From Dongia deserti (GTDB taxonomy: Bacteria; Pseudomonadota; Alphaproteobacteria; Dongiales; Dongiaceae): 64,000 nt of DNA. The stretch spans positions 1-64,000 of the forward strand of contig NZ_QORW01000013.1 of NCBI RefSeq assembly GCF_003574735.1. Reading direction: 5' to 3'. Positions 1 to 7,936 of the stretch are shown here, piece by piece. A model generated the notes under the pieces. That model saw nothing but the letters and a program-made list of their open reading frames with translations, did not search any database and was not told the origin of the DNA. Numbering within the stretch: the first letter of the stretch is position 1; each line of letters begins with the position of its first letter. A program made the position numbers and the translations under genes.

Positions 1-159
1 TGGCCCGCGATCAGTCACGATCGCACCAACAGGCCGGACATATGGACGCAAGCGATCGGACCTGCTCAACCATCCAATCAACCTTGCAGGCAAAGGGCCG
101 TCCACATATGGATGGTCGCGCCAAGGGCACCATGACGACCTATGCAGCGAGGTGACTGC

Positions 160-1839
160 CTATCCCTTCGTCGGCTTGAACGCGTCCGCTTCCTGTTTTG
201 CCTTGGCGATGTCGGCTTCGCTCATCTCACGCTCGATCAAGGCGCGCAGGGTCAACGCCTGGTCCGCGGTGATGCCGTCCTTCGGGCCGTCGCGGAGCGT
301 GCGTGCGGCGATGGTCAGCCATTTGTAGCCCTGCACCGGGTCCTTAACCTGCGGGCTGCGGGCATAGACGGCCCCGGCCTGATACTGGCCCTTGGCTGAG
401 CCTTGCGCGGCCGCGCGCTCATACCATTTGACAGCTTCGGCATCGTCTTGCGGCACGCCCTGGCCGTAATCGTAGATGGAGCCGACGAGGAGCTGCATGG
501 TCACATCCCCGCCCTCGGCAAGCGGGCGCCAGACCGCCAGCGCGCCGTCATAGTCGCCGCGGCCGAAAGCGTCCCAGCCTTCCTGGGCGGATACTGATTT
601 TGCTGCTTGCGGCACAGCGACTGCCTGCTGGGCGCCTGCGATCGGCTCCGGCTGAGCCGCTTCGGCCACCGGCTTCACCGGCGCGGCCTTCGGTGCGGGC
701 TGCACCTCAGCTTGCCCCTCTGGGGCCGGGGCAAAGGGCTTCGCAGCCGGGGCAGGCGCGGCGGCCTTCGGCTCTGCGGCGGGTGCCGGCGTCGGCGCAG
801 GCGCAGTCGCGGCCGCTACAGGCGCAGGGCCGCAGCGGCGATGCTCGACACCGACCATGGAACTCGGCATGTCGGGTGGTACCGCCGCGATGACGAACTT
901 GTCGGCTCCCTTGCGCTCGTACTCGTAGGCATGACCGACGCCATCGACGCCCGTAGTGGTCACCTCGATACGATCGCCGGCGATCTTGTATTTGGCCTTC
1001 AGCTGCACGGCAATCTGACCGGCATAGTAGGAATGCGTCTCGTCCACCGTGAACTCCAATCCGCCGTCGGGCGGGCAGCCGAGCGACGGGCCCTGCCACA
1101 TCCCGATCAACCAGTTGCCCGCGGCGGGGGCGGGCGGCGCTGTGACGGCGGCTTGCTGGGTCTTTGCCGGTGCTGGCGCCACCTGCGTGCCGGTATCGCC
1201 ATATTGCGGCGCCTCGTTGCTGTCGGCATCCGCGGCAGCCATGGCCGGCGCCTTGGCAGACGGCTCCGGCGCAACCGGTGCCACTGGTGCGGGCTCGGTG
1301 GGTTCGTGGTCCCCGGCCACGCTCATGGGCTGCGGCGACGGTGCGGGGGCGGGTTCCTGGTCGTCTTGCGCGACCGCGATCGGTTCCGTTGTGGCGGCGG
1401 CAAACTCACTGGAGGGCGCCGATGTGGCCATCCGCTTGATCGCCACCGGGTCGCCCATCTTGGCGGCCTTCTCGTACCAGGAGTTGGCCATCGCCTCGTC
1501 GTACGGCACGCCCTGGCCGCTGGCATACTTGGCGGCAAGATTGCGCATGGCGAGGGGCAGGTTCTGGTCCGCCGCCTGCTGGTACCAGTAGACCGCGATG
1601 CCGTCGTCCTCGTCCACGCCCAGCCCGTGGTCGTAGAGCGCGCCGACGCTGTTCTGGGCCACCGCGTCGCCTTCCTCGGCCAAGGGCAACCATTCGGCCA
1701 ACGCTGTCTTGAAATCCCCTTTGGAATAAGCCTCTACGCCCGCTTGGTAATCCGATCTCGCAGGTGCGCTTAGGGTCAGGCCCAAGCCAATTGTGATAAT
1801 TGTGAGAAGTATCACAGTGGTGCGAGCAAACTGCTTCAC
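160..1839 (-). CDS. Sel1-repeat (TPR-like) exported protein with Pro/Ala-rich linkers
   Basis: About 559 residues from a GTG start. AAGGGG lies just upstream, and the first ~27 residues form a signal peptide or membrane anchor (hydrophobic stretch ILLTIITIGLGLTLS). Two Sel1-like repeat blocks, with GALYDHGLGV and GSIYDYGQGV type signatures, sit near each end. Between them are long Pro/Ala-rich low-complexity linkers and a folded middle segment that starts near WLIGMWQG and contains two cysteines. Sel1 repeats usually mediate protein-protein contacts in the envelope. The gene is divergent from the D,D-carboxypeptidase gene, 75 bp away, which suggests a shared control region. A longer reading frame continues upstream into that gene, but it lacks a ribosome site and would overlap it. 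The exact role is unknown. Confidence 0.85.
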   Translation of the reverse strand: MKQFARTTVILLTIITIGLGLTLSAPARSDYQAGVEAYSKGDFKTALAEWLPLAEEGDAVAQNSVGALYDHGLGVDEDDGIAVYWYQQAADQNLPLAMRNLAAKYASGQGVPYDEAMANSWYEKAAKMGDPVAIKRMATSAPSSEFAAATTEPIAVAQDDQEPAPAPSPQPMSVAGDHEPTEPAPVAPVAPEPSAKAPAMAAADADSNEAPQYGDTGTQVAPAPAKTQQAAVTAPPAPAAGNWLIGMWQGPSLGCPPDGGLEFTVDETHSYYAGQIAVQLKAKYKIAGDRIEVTTTGVDGVGHAYEYERKGADKFVIAAVPPDMPSSMVGVEHRRCGPAPVAAATAPAPTPAPAAEPKAAAPAPAAKPFAPAPEGQAEVQPAPKAAPVKPVAEAAQPEPIAGAQQAVAVPQAAKSVSAQEGWDAFGRGDYDGALAVWRPLAEGGDVTMQLLVGSIYDYGQGVPQDDAEAVKWYERAAAQGSAKGQYQAGAVYARSPQVKDPVQGYKWLTIAARTLRDGPKDGITADQALTLRALIEREMSEADIAKAKQEADAFKPTKG

Positions 1840-1914
1840 CTTTCGCCCCTTGATGCTAAGATGCCGGCCAAATTTAAGCCTGTTTGTATCAGGCATTCTG
1901 GCGTCGGGGAAGAA

Positions 1915-3153
1915 ATGGTCAAAGCGCTCGTGTGCAGAGGGCCGCACGCGGTGTTTGCCTTTGTCGTGGTTCTCGCTGGCCTGATTCTGGCCGGAAACGG
2001 GACCGCGCAAGCGGCGAGCCTGGTGGTGGACGTCGAGACCGGCCAGGTCATTTCGGCCGACGCACCCAATCATCTGTGGTATCCCGCCTCTCTCACCAAG
2101 ATGATGACGGTCTATGTCGCGCTCTCAGAGATCGAGGCGGGGCGGCTCAGCTTCGACGACAAGATCAAGGTTTCGTCCTACGCCGCCGGCCAGAGCCCCG
2201 TGAAGTTCGGCCTCAAGGCCGGACAGGTCATCACCGTGCGCGAGGCGATCAACGCCGCCATCGTCGCCTCGGCGAACGACGCGGCGGTCGCGCTGGCGGA
2301 AAAAGTGTCGGGGAGCGAGGAAGCTTTCGCCGTGCGCATGACCGCGATGGCGCGTTCCCTGGGCATGGCCCGCACCGTGTTTCGCAACGCCTCAGGGTTG
2401 CCACATGACGGGCAGGTGACGACGGCGCGCGATCTCGCCGTGCTGGCGACCGGGCTGCTGCGCGACTATCCGAAGCACTATCCGCTGTTCAACCAGCGCG
2501 CCGTCACCATCGGCAAGCGCAGCCGCGGAACCGTCAATTCGATCCTGAGCAGCTACAGCGGCGCGGACGGATTCAAGACCGGCTTCACGTGCGGGTCCGG
2601 CTACAACCTCGTTGCCTCGGCGACACGCGATGGGCGGCGGCTGATCGGCGTCGTCCTGGGCAGTCCCAATCGCGGGCAACGCGTCCACGACATGACCGGG
2701 TTGCTGAATGGCGCCTTCGCAGCAGGAAAGAAGGCCGGCATGACCCTGGCCCAGCTCGGCAACGTCATCACCATCGCCGATACCGGACCTGCTCCTACCA
2801 TTCTCTCGGGCGGCTCGTGCAGCGCCGCGCAACTGGCAGGAGAGCAAGCCGGCACCATTACCTCGGCCGCGCGGCTCAGCGGCTGGGGCGTCGTATTCGG
2901 CGCCTATCCCGAGCGGGACAAGGCCGAGCAGGTGCTGAAGAGCGCGCGCGATTCCTTGGGGCCTCTCGCGAAGGGCGGTCGACCGGCAATCGTGCAGAAG
3001 GCCTATGAAGGGACCGCTCGGTATAGCGCCATGCTGGTCGGCCTGGACCAGCAAACGGCCGGCAGGGCCTGCAAGGCGCTGTGGGAGCACAAGGCCTATT
3101 GCCTGGCCCTGAGCCCGCAGGTGCTGGCAAACCCCGATTCTGTCTGGCGCTGA
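1915..3153 (+). CDS. D-alanyl-D-alanine carboxypeptidase (PBP5/6 type) with C-terminal SPOR domain
   Basis: Peptidase S11 family enzyme of 412 residues, expected to trim the terminal D-Ala from peptidoglycan stem peptides in the periplasm. The penicillin-binding motifs are all present: SLTK with the nucleophile at Ser59 and Lys62, SAN at 119-121, and KTG at 221-223. A signal peptide ends near AQA (~residue 33). The C-terminal ~75 residues have the SPOR pattern (WGVVFGAYPERDKAEQVL and a matching second half), which in other proteins binds denuded septal glycan. The start was chosen at the ATG preceded by GGGGAAG. An upstream in-frame ATG lacks such a site. It is divergent from the Sel1 gene. 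A second S11 carboxypeptidase lies at 25.8 kb next to rlpA. Confidence 0.93.
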   Translation: MVKALVCRGPHAVFAFVVVLAGLILAGNGTAQAASLVVDVETGQVISADAPNHLWYPASLTKMMTVYVALSEIEAGRLSFDDKIKVSSYAAGQSPVKFGLKAGQVITVREAINAAIVASANDAAVALAEKVSGSEEAFAVRMTAMARSLGMARTVFRNASGLPHDGQVTTARDLAVLATGLLRDYPKHYPLFNQRAVTIGKRSRGTVNSILSSYSGADGFKTGFTCGSGYNLVASATRDGRRLIGVVLGSPNRGQRVHDMTGLLNGAFAAGKKAGMTLAQLGNVITIADTGPAPTILSGGSCSAAQLAGEQAGTITSAARLSGWGVVFGAYPERDKAEQVLKSARDSLGPLAKGGRPAIVQKAYEGTARYSAMLVGLDQQTAGRACKALWEHKAYCLALSPQVLANPDSVWR

Positions 3154-3222
3154 GCGCGGACTTGTGACTTGCGCGGGTGATCGCGCCATCCCACCTTCTT
3201 GTGTGGGGCGCAGACCGGTGGC

Positions 3223-3849
3223 ATGGTCATGTACAGAACTCACACGAACAGTGTATCGACGGTGAAGCTCTTCGCGGCTGTCATTTCGGCTGTACTGGTG
3301 GCCGCGTGCACGACGCCACCCCCGCCGAAGCCGGCAATGGTGCCGCTCGGCCAGATCGGTGAGTTCGGATACAGCGCGCGCGACCTGGGGCCGGATCGGA
3401 TCGAGGTCACTTATACCGGGCCCGACATTCGGGTCTCGTCCAGCAAGGGCAGCGACGATCCACGCGTGAAAGCGGATCAGGCGAAGATTCATGACCTCGC
3501 GTTGTGGCGCGCCGCGCAGATCGCTGATGAACGCGGCTACGCCGCCATGAGGATCGAGAACGAGACGCGCGACACGGATGTGGAGGTGACGCGGCAATAT
3601 GTGCAGCGCATCGCGCCGTACAGGCCGTACTGGGGTCCCCATTGGGGACATCCGTACTATTGGCGTGGGCCGGGTTGGTTCTACGACGATCCTTTCTATT
3701 ATGACTCGGTGCGCCGCGCGCATGCCCAGTCGGTCATCACGCTGAAGGTGCAGCTGCTCGAGAAGTACGACCCCAACGACGAGACGCAGCTGTCCGTGAA
3801 CGATACGCTGGCGCGCCTCAGATCGGAACGAGCAGGCGCAGTGTACTGA
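3223..3849 (+). CDS. Putative lipoprotein, CC0125/CC1285-like
   Basis: About 208 residues. The N-terminus is a lipoprotein signal peptide ending in the lipobox LVAAC, with the lipidated cysteine at ~29, followed by a Thr/Pro-rich linker. The mature part has a conserved-looking soluble domain and an aromatic Tyr/Trp/Pro/His-rich segment around residues 130-165 (RPYWGPHWGHPYYW). It resembles alphaproteobacterial CC0125/CC1285-type lipoproteins, whose function is not known. It follows the carboxypeptidase gene by 69 bp on the same strand and may be cotranscribed. Two ATGs six bases apart are possible starts. The first follows GGTGG and is used here. Confidence 0.8.
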   Translation: MVMYRTHTNSVSTVKLFAAVISAVLVAACTTPPPPKPAMVPLGQIGEFGYSARDLGPDRIEVTYTGPDIRVSSSKGSDDPRVKADQAKIHDLALWRAAQIADERGYAAMRIENETRDTDVEVTRQYVQRIAPYRPYWGPHWGHPYYWRGPGWFYDDPFYYDSVRRAHAQSVITLKVQLLEKYDPNDETQLSVNDTLARLRSERAGAVY

Positions 3850-3861
3850 GCGGGCTGTCAG

Positions 3862-4374
3862 CTAACCCAACGGCAGCAGCCAGCTGCGCGGCGAGATCAC
3901 GCTGAGATCATCGAGGCTGAGGCAATGGGTGACCATCTCGCCGGTGCCCACGGGAAACAGCGCCCACTGGAAGACGTGATCCGCCTGGCCTTGCCACTCG
4001 ATGACGGAAAGACCGAATGACGGCGCGCGACTTTCGGCCACGCGCTCATAGAGCAGGCGATTGAGCGCGACCGACGCTTCGCCCCATCCGGTCTCCTCAA
4101 GCCAGCGACGGGAGAAGTCCTCCCCGACGATGCGAGCGACCTCCGTTCCCACGATCCGATACCGCACGCGGAATGGCTCATAGTGCAGCTCGACGATCGA
4201 GAGATAGGGCAGCCACGGCACCAGCTCGACCGGGTCGATCTCGTCGCGCCGCGGCATGGGACGGTCGCCACGCAGGCCGTTCCACTGATCTTCCAGCCCG
4301 GCAATGAGCTCGGAGGTGATCTCATGCCGCTCCAGGAAGCAGATCTGCCCCTGGATCCACTCGCGTTCCGCCAT
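3862..4374 (-). CDS. PAS domain-containing protein (PAS_5 type)
   Basis: A 170-residue protein made almost entirely of one PAS-like domain. Visible landmarks are RDEIDPVELVPWLPYLSIVE, RYRIVGTEVARIVGEDFS and a final GEMVTHCLSLDDL strand. Such stand-alone PAS_5 proteins are common in Alphaproteobacteria and are thought to sense small ligands or redox state. No output domain is present. The start is the ATG at MAEREWIQG. An upstream extension in the same frame is Cys/Arg-rich and unlike a PAS cap. The gene is convergent with the lipoprotein gene, 12 bp away, and divergent from the DUF502 gene. Ligand and partner are unknown. Confidence 0.82.
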   Translation of the reverse strand: MAEREWIQGQICFLERHEITSELIAGLEDQWNGLRGDRPMPRRDEIDPVELVPWLPYLSIVELHYEPFRVRYRIVGTEVARIVGEDFSRRWLEETGWGEASVALNRLLYERVAESRAPSFGLSVIEWQGQADHVFQWALFPVGTGEMVTHCLSLDDLSVISPRSWLLPLG

Positions 4375-4467
4375 TGATAAAAGCCTTGCCGTCCCGGTGC
4401 GAGTATAGGCACTTGCGCACGAACAGACAGCCCCCTTGAATAGAGGGGGAAAGAAGGGCAGCAGACA

Positions 4468-5160
4468 ATGACCGAAAAGAAACCGCGGGCATTCCAGATG
4501 AGTCTCGGCGCCAGACTGCGCGCCTATTTCTTTGCGGGCGTTCTGATCACGGCGCCAGTGAGCCTTACCATTTACCTCGCTTGGCTCTTCATTACGTTTG
4601 TTGATGAGCGGGTATTCAGTCTTCTGCCGCCGCAATACCATCCCGAGACCTATCTGCGGTTCTCGATACCCGGCATCGGATTGTTGTTGGCGATCATCGG
4701 CCTCACGTTGATCGGCGCGCTGACGGCAGGCATTCTCGGTCGTGCCGTCAATCTCCTGCTCGAAGGCATCCTCAACCGGTTGCCGGTAATCCGCTCGCTC
4801 TACGGCGCGATCAAGCAGATCATGGAAACGGTGCTGGCCAACAAGTCGGCAGCATTCCGCGAATGCGTGCTGATCGAATATCCGCGCAGAGGCATCTGGA
4901 CACTTGGCTTCATTACCGGCAGGACCAAAGGCGAGGTGCAGGAAAGGACAGCAGAGGAGACGATCAACGTCTTCGTGCCGACAACGCCGAACCCGACCTC
5001 CGGCTTCCTGCTATTCGTGCCCGAGAAGGATATCATTCGACTCCAGATGCCGATCGAGGACGGACTGAAGCTAGTGGTCTCCGGCGGTATCGTGACGCCG
5101 CCCACCAGTGCGCCGGCACTGCCTCCCAAGGAGCCCGTCAGCCAGACGTCAAGGTCTTGA
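4468..5160 (+). CDS. DUF502 family inner-membrane protein
   Basis: A 230-residue protein with two clear membrane segments, near residues 18-45 (AYFFAGVLITAPVSLTIYLA) and 70-95 (IGLLLAIIGLTLIGALTAGI). A conserved cytoplasmic or periplasmic part follows with the family signature PVIRSLYGAIKQ and the later TTPNPTSGFLLFVP. This is the standard DUF502 layout and length. Function in bacteria is not established. The ribosome site is weak but the start fits the family. Its 3' end overlaps the 3' end of recG by 23 bp on the opposite strand. Confidence 0.9.
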   Translation: MTEKKPRAFQMSLGARLRAYFFAGVLITAPVSLTIYLAWLFITFVDERVFSLLPPQYHPETYLRFSIPGIGLLLAIIGLTLIGALTAGILGRAVNLLLEGILNRLPVIRSLYGAIKQIMETVLANKSAAFRECVLIEYPRRGIWTLGFITGRTKGEVQERTAEETINVFVPTTPNPTSGFLLFVPEKDIIRLQMPIEDGLKLVVSGGIVTPPTSAPALPPKEPVSQTSRS

Positions 5161-7216
5161 TCGCCGAATCCTGGCGGAAGAGATAGAGCAGCATTCGCAA
5201 CGCCTCGCCGCGTTCGGACTTCAGGAGCGGATCACGCTCCACAAGCAGCCGCGCATCATCGCGCGCCATGGCCAGCAGATCGCCGTGGACCGCCAGGTCG
5301 GCGTAGTGGAATTCCGGTATGCCGCTCTGGCGCGTGCCAAGCAATTCGCCGCCGCCGCGCAGCCGCAGGTCTTCCTCCGCGATGCGAAATCCGTCTTCAG
5401 TCTCACGCAGAATCTGCAAACGCGCCTTCGCGGTTTCGCCGAGCGGCGCCTGATAGAGCAGAACGCAGCTGGACTTGGCGAGGCCGCGCCCCACACGGCC
5501 GCGCAACTGATGCAGCTGGGCGAGGCCGAAGCGCTCGGCGTGCTCCACCACCATCACCGTCGCCTCCGGCACATTGACGCCGACCTCGATCACCGTAGTC
5601 GCCACCAGGATGTCGAGGTCGCCGGCCGCAAACGCGGCCATGGTGGCATCGCGCTCCGCGGATTTCTGCTTGCCGTGTACCAGACCCACGCGCTCGCCGA
5701 ACATCTGGCGGAGCATGCGATGGCGTTCGGTGGCGGCAGCGAGGTCGATGACCTCGGACTCATCCACCAGGGGACAGACCCAATAGATCCGCGCGCCCTG
5801 GACGATGGCGCGTTTCAGGGCATCGGCAACCTCGTGAAGACGTTCCAAAGGAACCGTGCGGGTGTCGATCGGCTGCCGTCCGGCCGGCTTTTCCGTGAGA
5901 CGGGACACGTCTATGTCGCCATAGGCCGTCATCATCAGGGTGCGCGGGATGGGCGTCGCGGTCATGACCAGCAGGTCGACCCCGGCGCCCTTGTCCGCGA
6001 GCGCCATCCGCTGCTCGACGCCGAAGCGGTGCTGCTCGTCCACGATGGCTAGGCGCAGATCGGAAAAGGCGACGTCCTCCTGCATCAAGGCGTGGGTGCC
6101 CACGATCAGCTTCAGGTCGCCGGAGGCGAGGTGCGCCAAGGTCGCGTCGCGTGCCTTGCCCTTGTCGCGACCGGTCAGCAGCGCGATCTCCAGGCCGACC
6201 TGTTTGCACAAGGGCTCCAGGGTCGCGAAGTGCTGGCGTGCCAGGATGTCGGTCGGCGCAAGCAAGGCCGCCTGGCCGCCGGCTTCTACCGCATTCGCCA
6301 TCGCCAGCAGCGCAACCACCGTCTTGCCGCTGCCGACATCGCCCTGTAGCAGGCGCAGCATGCGGGTCGACTCCGCCATATCGGCGATGATCTCCGACAC
6401 GGCCTGCTCCTGCGAGTGAGTGAGCTTGTAGGGCAGGGCGCCAACGACGCGCCGGCGCAGCGCGCCGTTGCCCTTGTTCGGCCGGCCTGCCTTGCGCTTG
6501 TTGCGCAAACGCACCAAGGCGAGCGCGAGCTGGTTGCTCAGCAACTCGTCATAGGCAAGCCGCATCCGCGCCGGAGACAACGCGGAGAGATCGCCCTCGC
6601 TCTGCGGATGCTGTGCTGCCAGCAAGGACTCGCGCCAGCCGGTCCATTGCCGCTGCTTAACGACGGCCGCGCCGATCCACTCGGGCACTTTGGGCACGCG
6701 TTCGAGCGCCGCCTCGATCGCCTTGCGCAAGATCTTGGGTGCGAGGCCGGCGGTCAGCGGATAGACCGGCTCCATGATCTGGATCTTGGCGAGCTCATCC
6801 GCCGGCACGATGTGGTCGGGATGGACCATGTTGAGCTCGCCGCCGAAGCGATCGATGCGGCCGCTGACCGCCCGCATCTGGCCGAGCGGCAGCGCGCGCA
6901 ACAGATAATCCTCGCGCGCATTGAAGAAGACGAGATCGATGAAGCCGGTCGAATCCGAGCAGCGCACCTTGTAGGGCTGGCGTGGGTTGTGCGACTTCAT
7001 ATGGCGCTCAACCCGAACGACGATGGTGGCAATGCCGCCTTCCGCGGTCGAGAGATGCGGCTGATGCCGCCGGTCGATCAGCCCGCTGGGCAGATGGCCG
7101 ATCAGATCAACCACCAGCGGCCCGGCCAGCTTTTCCGCCAGTTTCGCCAGCCGTTGACCGATGCCCGGCAAAACGGTTATTGGCGCGAACAAAGGATTGA
7201 GGATGTTGGGTCGCAC
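5138..7216 (-). CDS. recG: ATP-dependent DNA helicase RecG
   Basis: A 692-residue superfamily 2 helicase that remodels stalled replication forks and branch-migrates Holliday junctions. The N-terminal wedge and OB-fold region covers roughly residues 1-260. The motor follows, with Walker A GDVGSGKT at 292-299, Walker B/DEQH box at 393-396, TATPIPRT motif III, and the RecG tail with QLRGRVGRG and the LLGTRQSG motif. The length is normal for RecG. It is divergent from a small membrane protein, and sdhE and mfd follow that gene on the other strand, an arrangement I recognise from other Alphaproteobacteria. The stop overlaps the DUF502 gene tail-to-tail. Confidence 0.97.
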   Translation of the reverse strand: MRPNILNPLFAPITVLPGIGQRLAKLAEKLAGPLVVDLIGHLPSGLIDRRHQPHLSTAEGGIATIVVRVERHMKSHNPRQPYKVRCSDSTGFIDLVFFNAREDYLLRALPLGQMRAVSGRIDRFGGELNMVHPDHIVPADELAKIQIMEPVYPLTAGLAPKILRKAIEAALERVPKVPEWIGAAVVKQRQWTGWRESLLAAQHPQSEGDLSALSPARMRLAYDELLSNQLALALVRLRNKRKAGRPNKGNGALRRRVVGALPYKLTHSQEQAVSEIIADMAESTRMLRLLQGDVGSGKTVVALLAMANAVEAGGQAALLAPTDILARQHFATLEPLCKQVGLEIALLTGRDKGKARDATLAHLASGDLKLIVGTHALMQEDVAFSDLRLAIVDEQHRFGVEQRMALADKGAGVDLLVMTATPIPRTLMMTAYGDIDVSRLTEKPAGRQPIDTRTVPLERLHEVADALKRAIVQGARIYWVCPLVDESEVIDLAAATERHRMLRQMFGERVGLVHGKQKSAERDATMAAFAAGDLDILVATTVIEVGVNVPEATVMVVEHAERFGLAQLHQLRGRVGRGLAKSSCVLLYQAPLGETAKARLQILRETEDGFRIAEEDLRLRGGGELLGTRQSGIPEFHYADLAVHGDLLAMARDDARLLVERDPLLKSERGEALRMLLYLFRQDSAIKTLTSG

Positions 7217-7306
7217 CGTCTCGGACTCGGGCTTTGGCGATGAGCTGGGGCGGCCAAGCTAGCGCGCCGCGCCGTGGCGGGGAAGGGCGGCGGATGAGGG
7301 CATGTC

Positions 7307-7648
7307 GTGACTGTTCGCCATATCGTGGGCGCCTATGCCATGGCTTCTCTCCTGGCCGTGGTCGCCGGTTTCATACTGGAGGGAATACCGTTGCCGCCTG
7401 GCGGGTGGCCCTATTCAATCGCCTGGATCGCGCTCGGACCGTTGGCCCTGCCCTTCGATGCTGTTCGCGATTGGTCACTGGATTTGGCCTCAGTCGTCTC
7501 TTACCTCATTGGGTCCGCCCTCGTGATTTCGTGCGTTCCGCTTATGATACATAGGCGGCGAATTGTTCGAATTGTCGGCTATTTCTTGACGGGGACTATG
7601 TGGTTGGGTTGGGGGTTTTTGACTTTTGTGCTGGCTTGGGGAGCCTAG
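7307..7648 (+). CDS. Small multi-pass membrane protein of unknown function
   Basis: A 113-residue protein with three to four hydrophobic segments: AYAMASLLAVVAGFILEG, IAWIALGPLALPF, VVSYLIGSALVISCV and YFLTGTMWLGWGFLTFVLAW. It has no recognisable catalytic motif. The GTG start is preceded by GAGGG at a normal distance. An internal ATG at residue 12 is an alternative. It lies between recG (divergent) and sdhE (9 bp downstream, same strand), so it may be cotranscribed with sdhE and mfd. Family and function are not recognised. Confidence 0.65.
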   Translation: MTVRHIVGAYAMASLLAVVAGFILEGIPLPPGGWPYSIAWIALGPLALPFDAVRDWSLDLASVVSYLIGSALVISCVPLMIHRRRIVRIVGYFLTGTMWLGWGFLTFVLAWGA

Positions 7649-7657
7649 CGACCGGGT

Positions 7658-7936
7658 GTGCATGACTTGCCGGATCAGCTAAACATCGAGCGCAAGCGCC
7701 TGAGATTCCGCTCCTGGCATCGCGGGACGCGGGAAATGGATCTGCTGCTCGGGCGGTTTGCGGACCAGCGCCTGGACGCATTTGACGGCCGCGCTTTGCG
7801 GGCCTATGCCGCGTTGCTGGAAGAGGCCGACCCGGATATATACGACTGGGTCTGCGGCCGCGGAGAATGCCCTGAAGGCGAATTGCGCCCGATCGTCGCG
7901 GCGCTGACGGAGTTCCATAGCAGTATTTCATCGTGA
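7658..7936 (+). CDS. sdhE: Succinate dehydrogenase assembly factor SdhE (FAD assembly factor, Sdh5/YgfY family)
   Basis: A 92-residue helical protein that in characterised homologues promotes covalent attachment of FAD to the flavoprotein subunit of succinate dehydrogenase. The core signature is visible: RKRLRFRSWHRGTREMDLLL, a variant of the conserved RGxxE motif with Arg-Gly-Thr-Arg-Glu, then FxD and the second helix pair ending in YDWVCGRG. The size is typical. GTG is the likely start. The 3' end overlaps the start of mfd by 4 bp, so translation is probably coupled. The recG-sdhE-mfd neighbourhood supports the call. Confidence 0.93.
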   Translation: MHDLPDQLNIERKRLRFRSWHRGTREMDLLLGRFADQRLDAFDGRALRAYAALLEEADPDIYDWVCGRGECPEGELRPIVAALTEFHSSISS

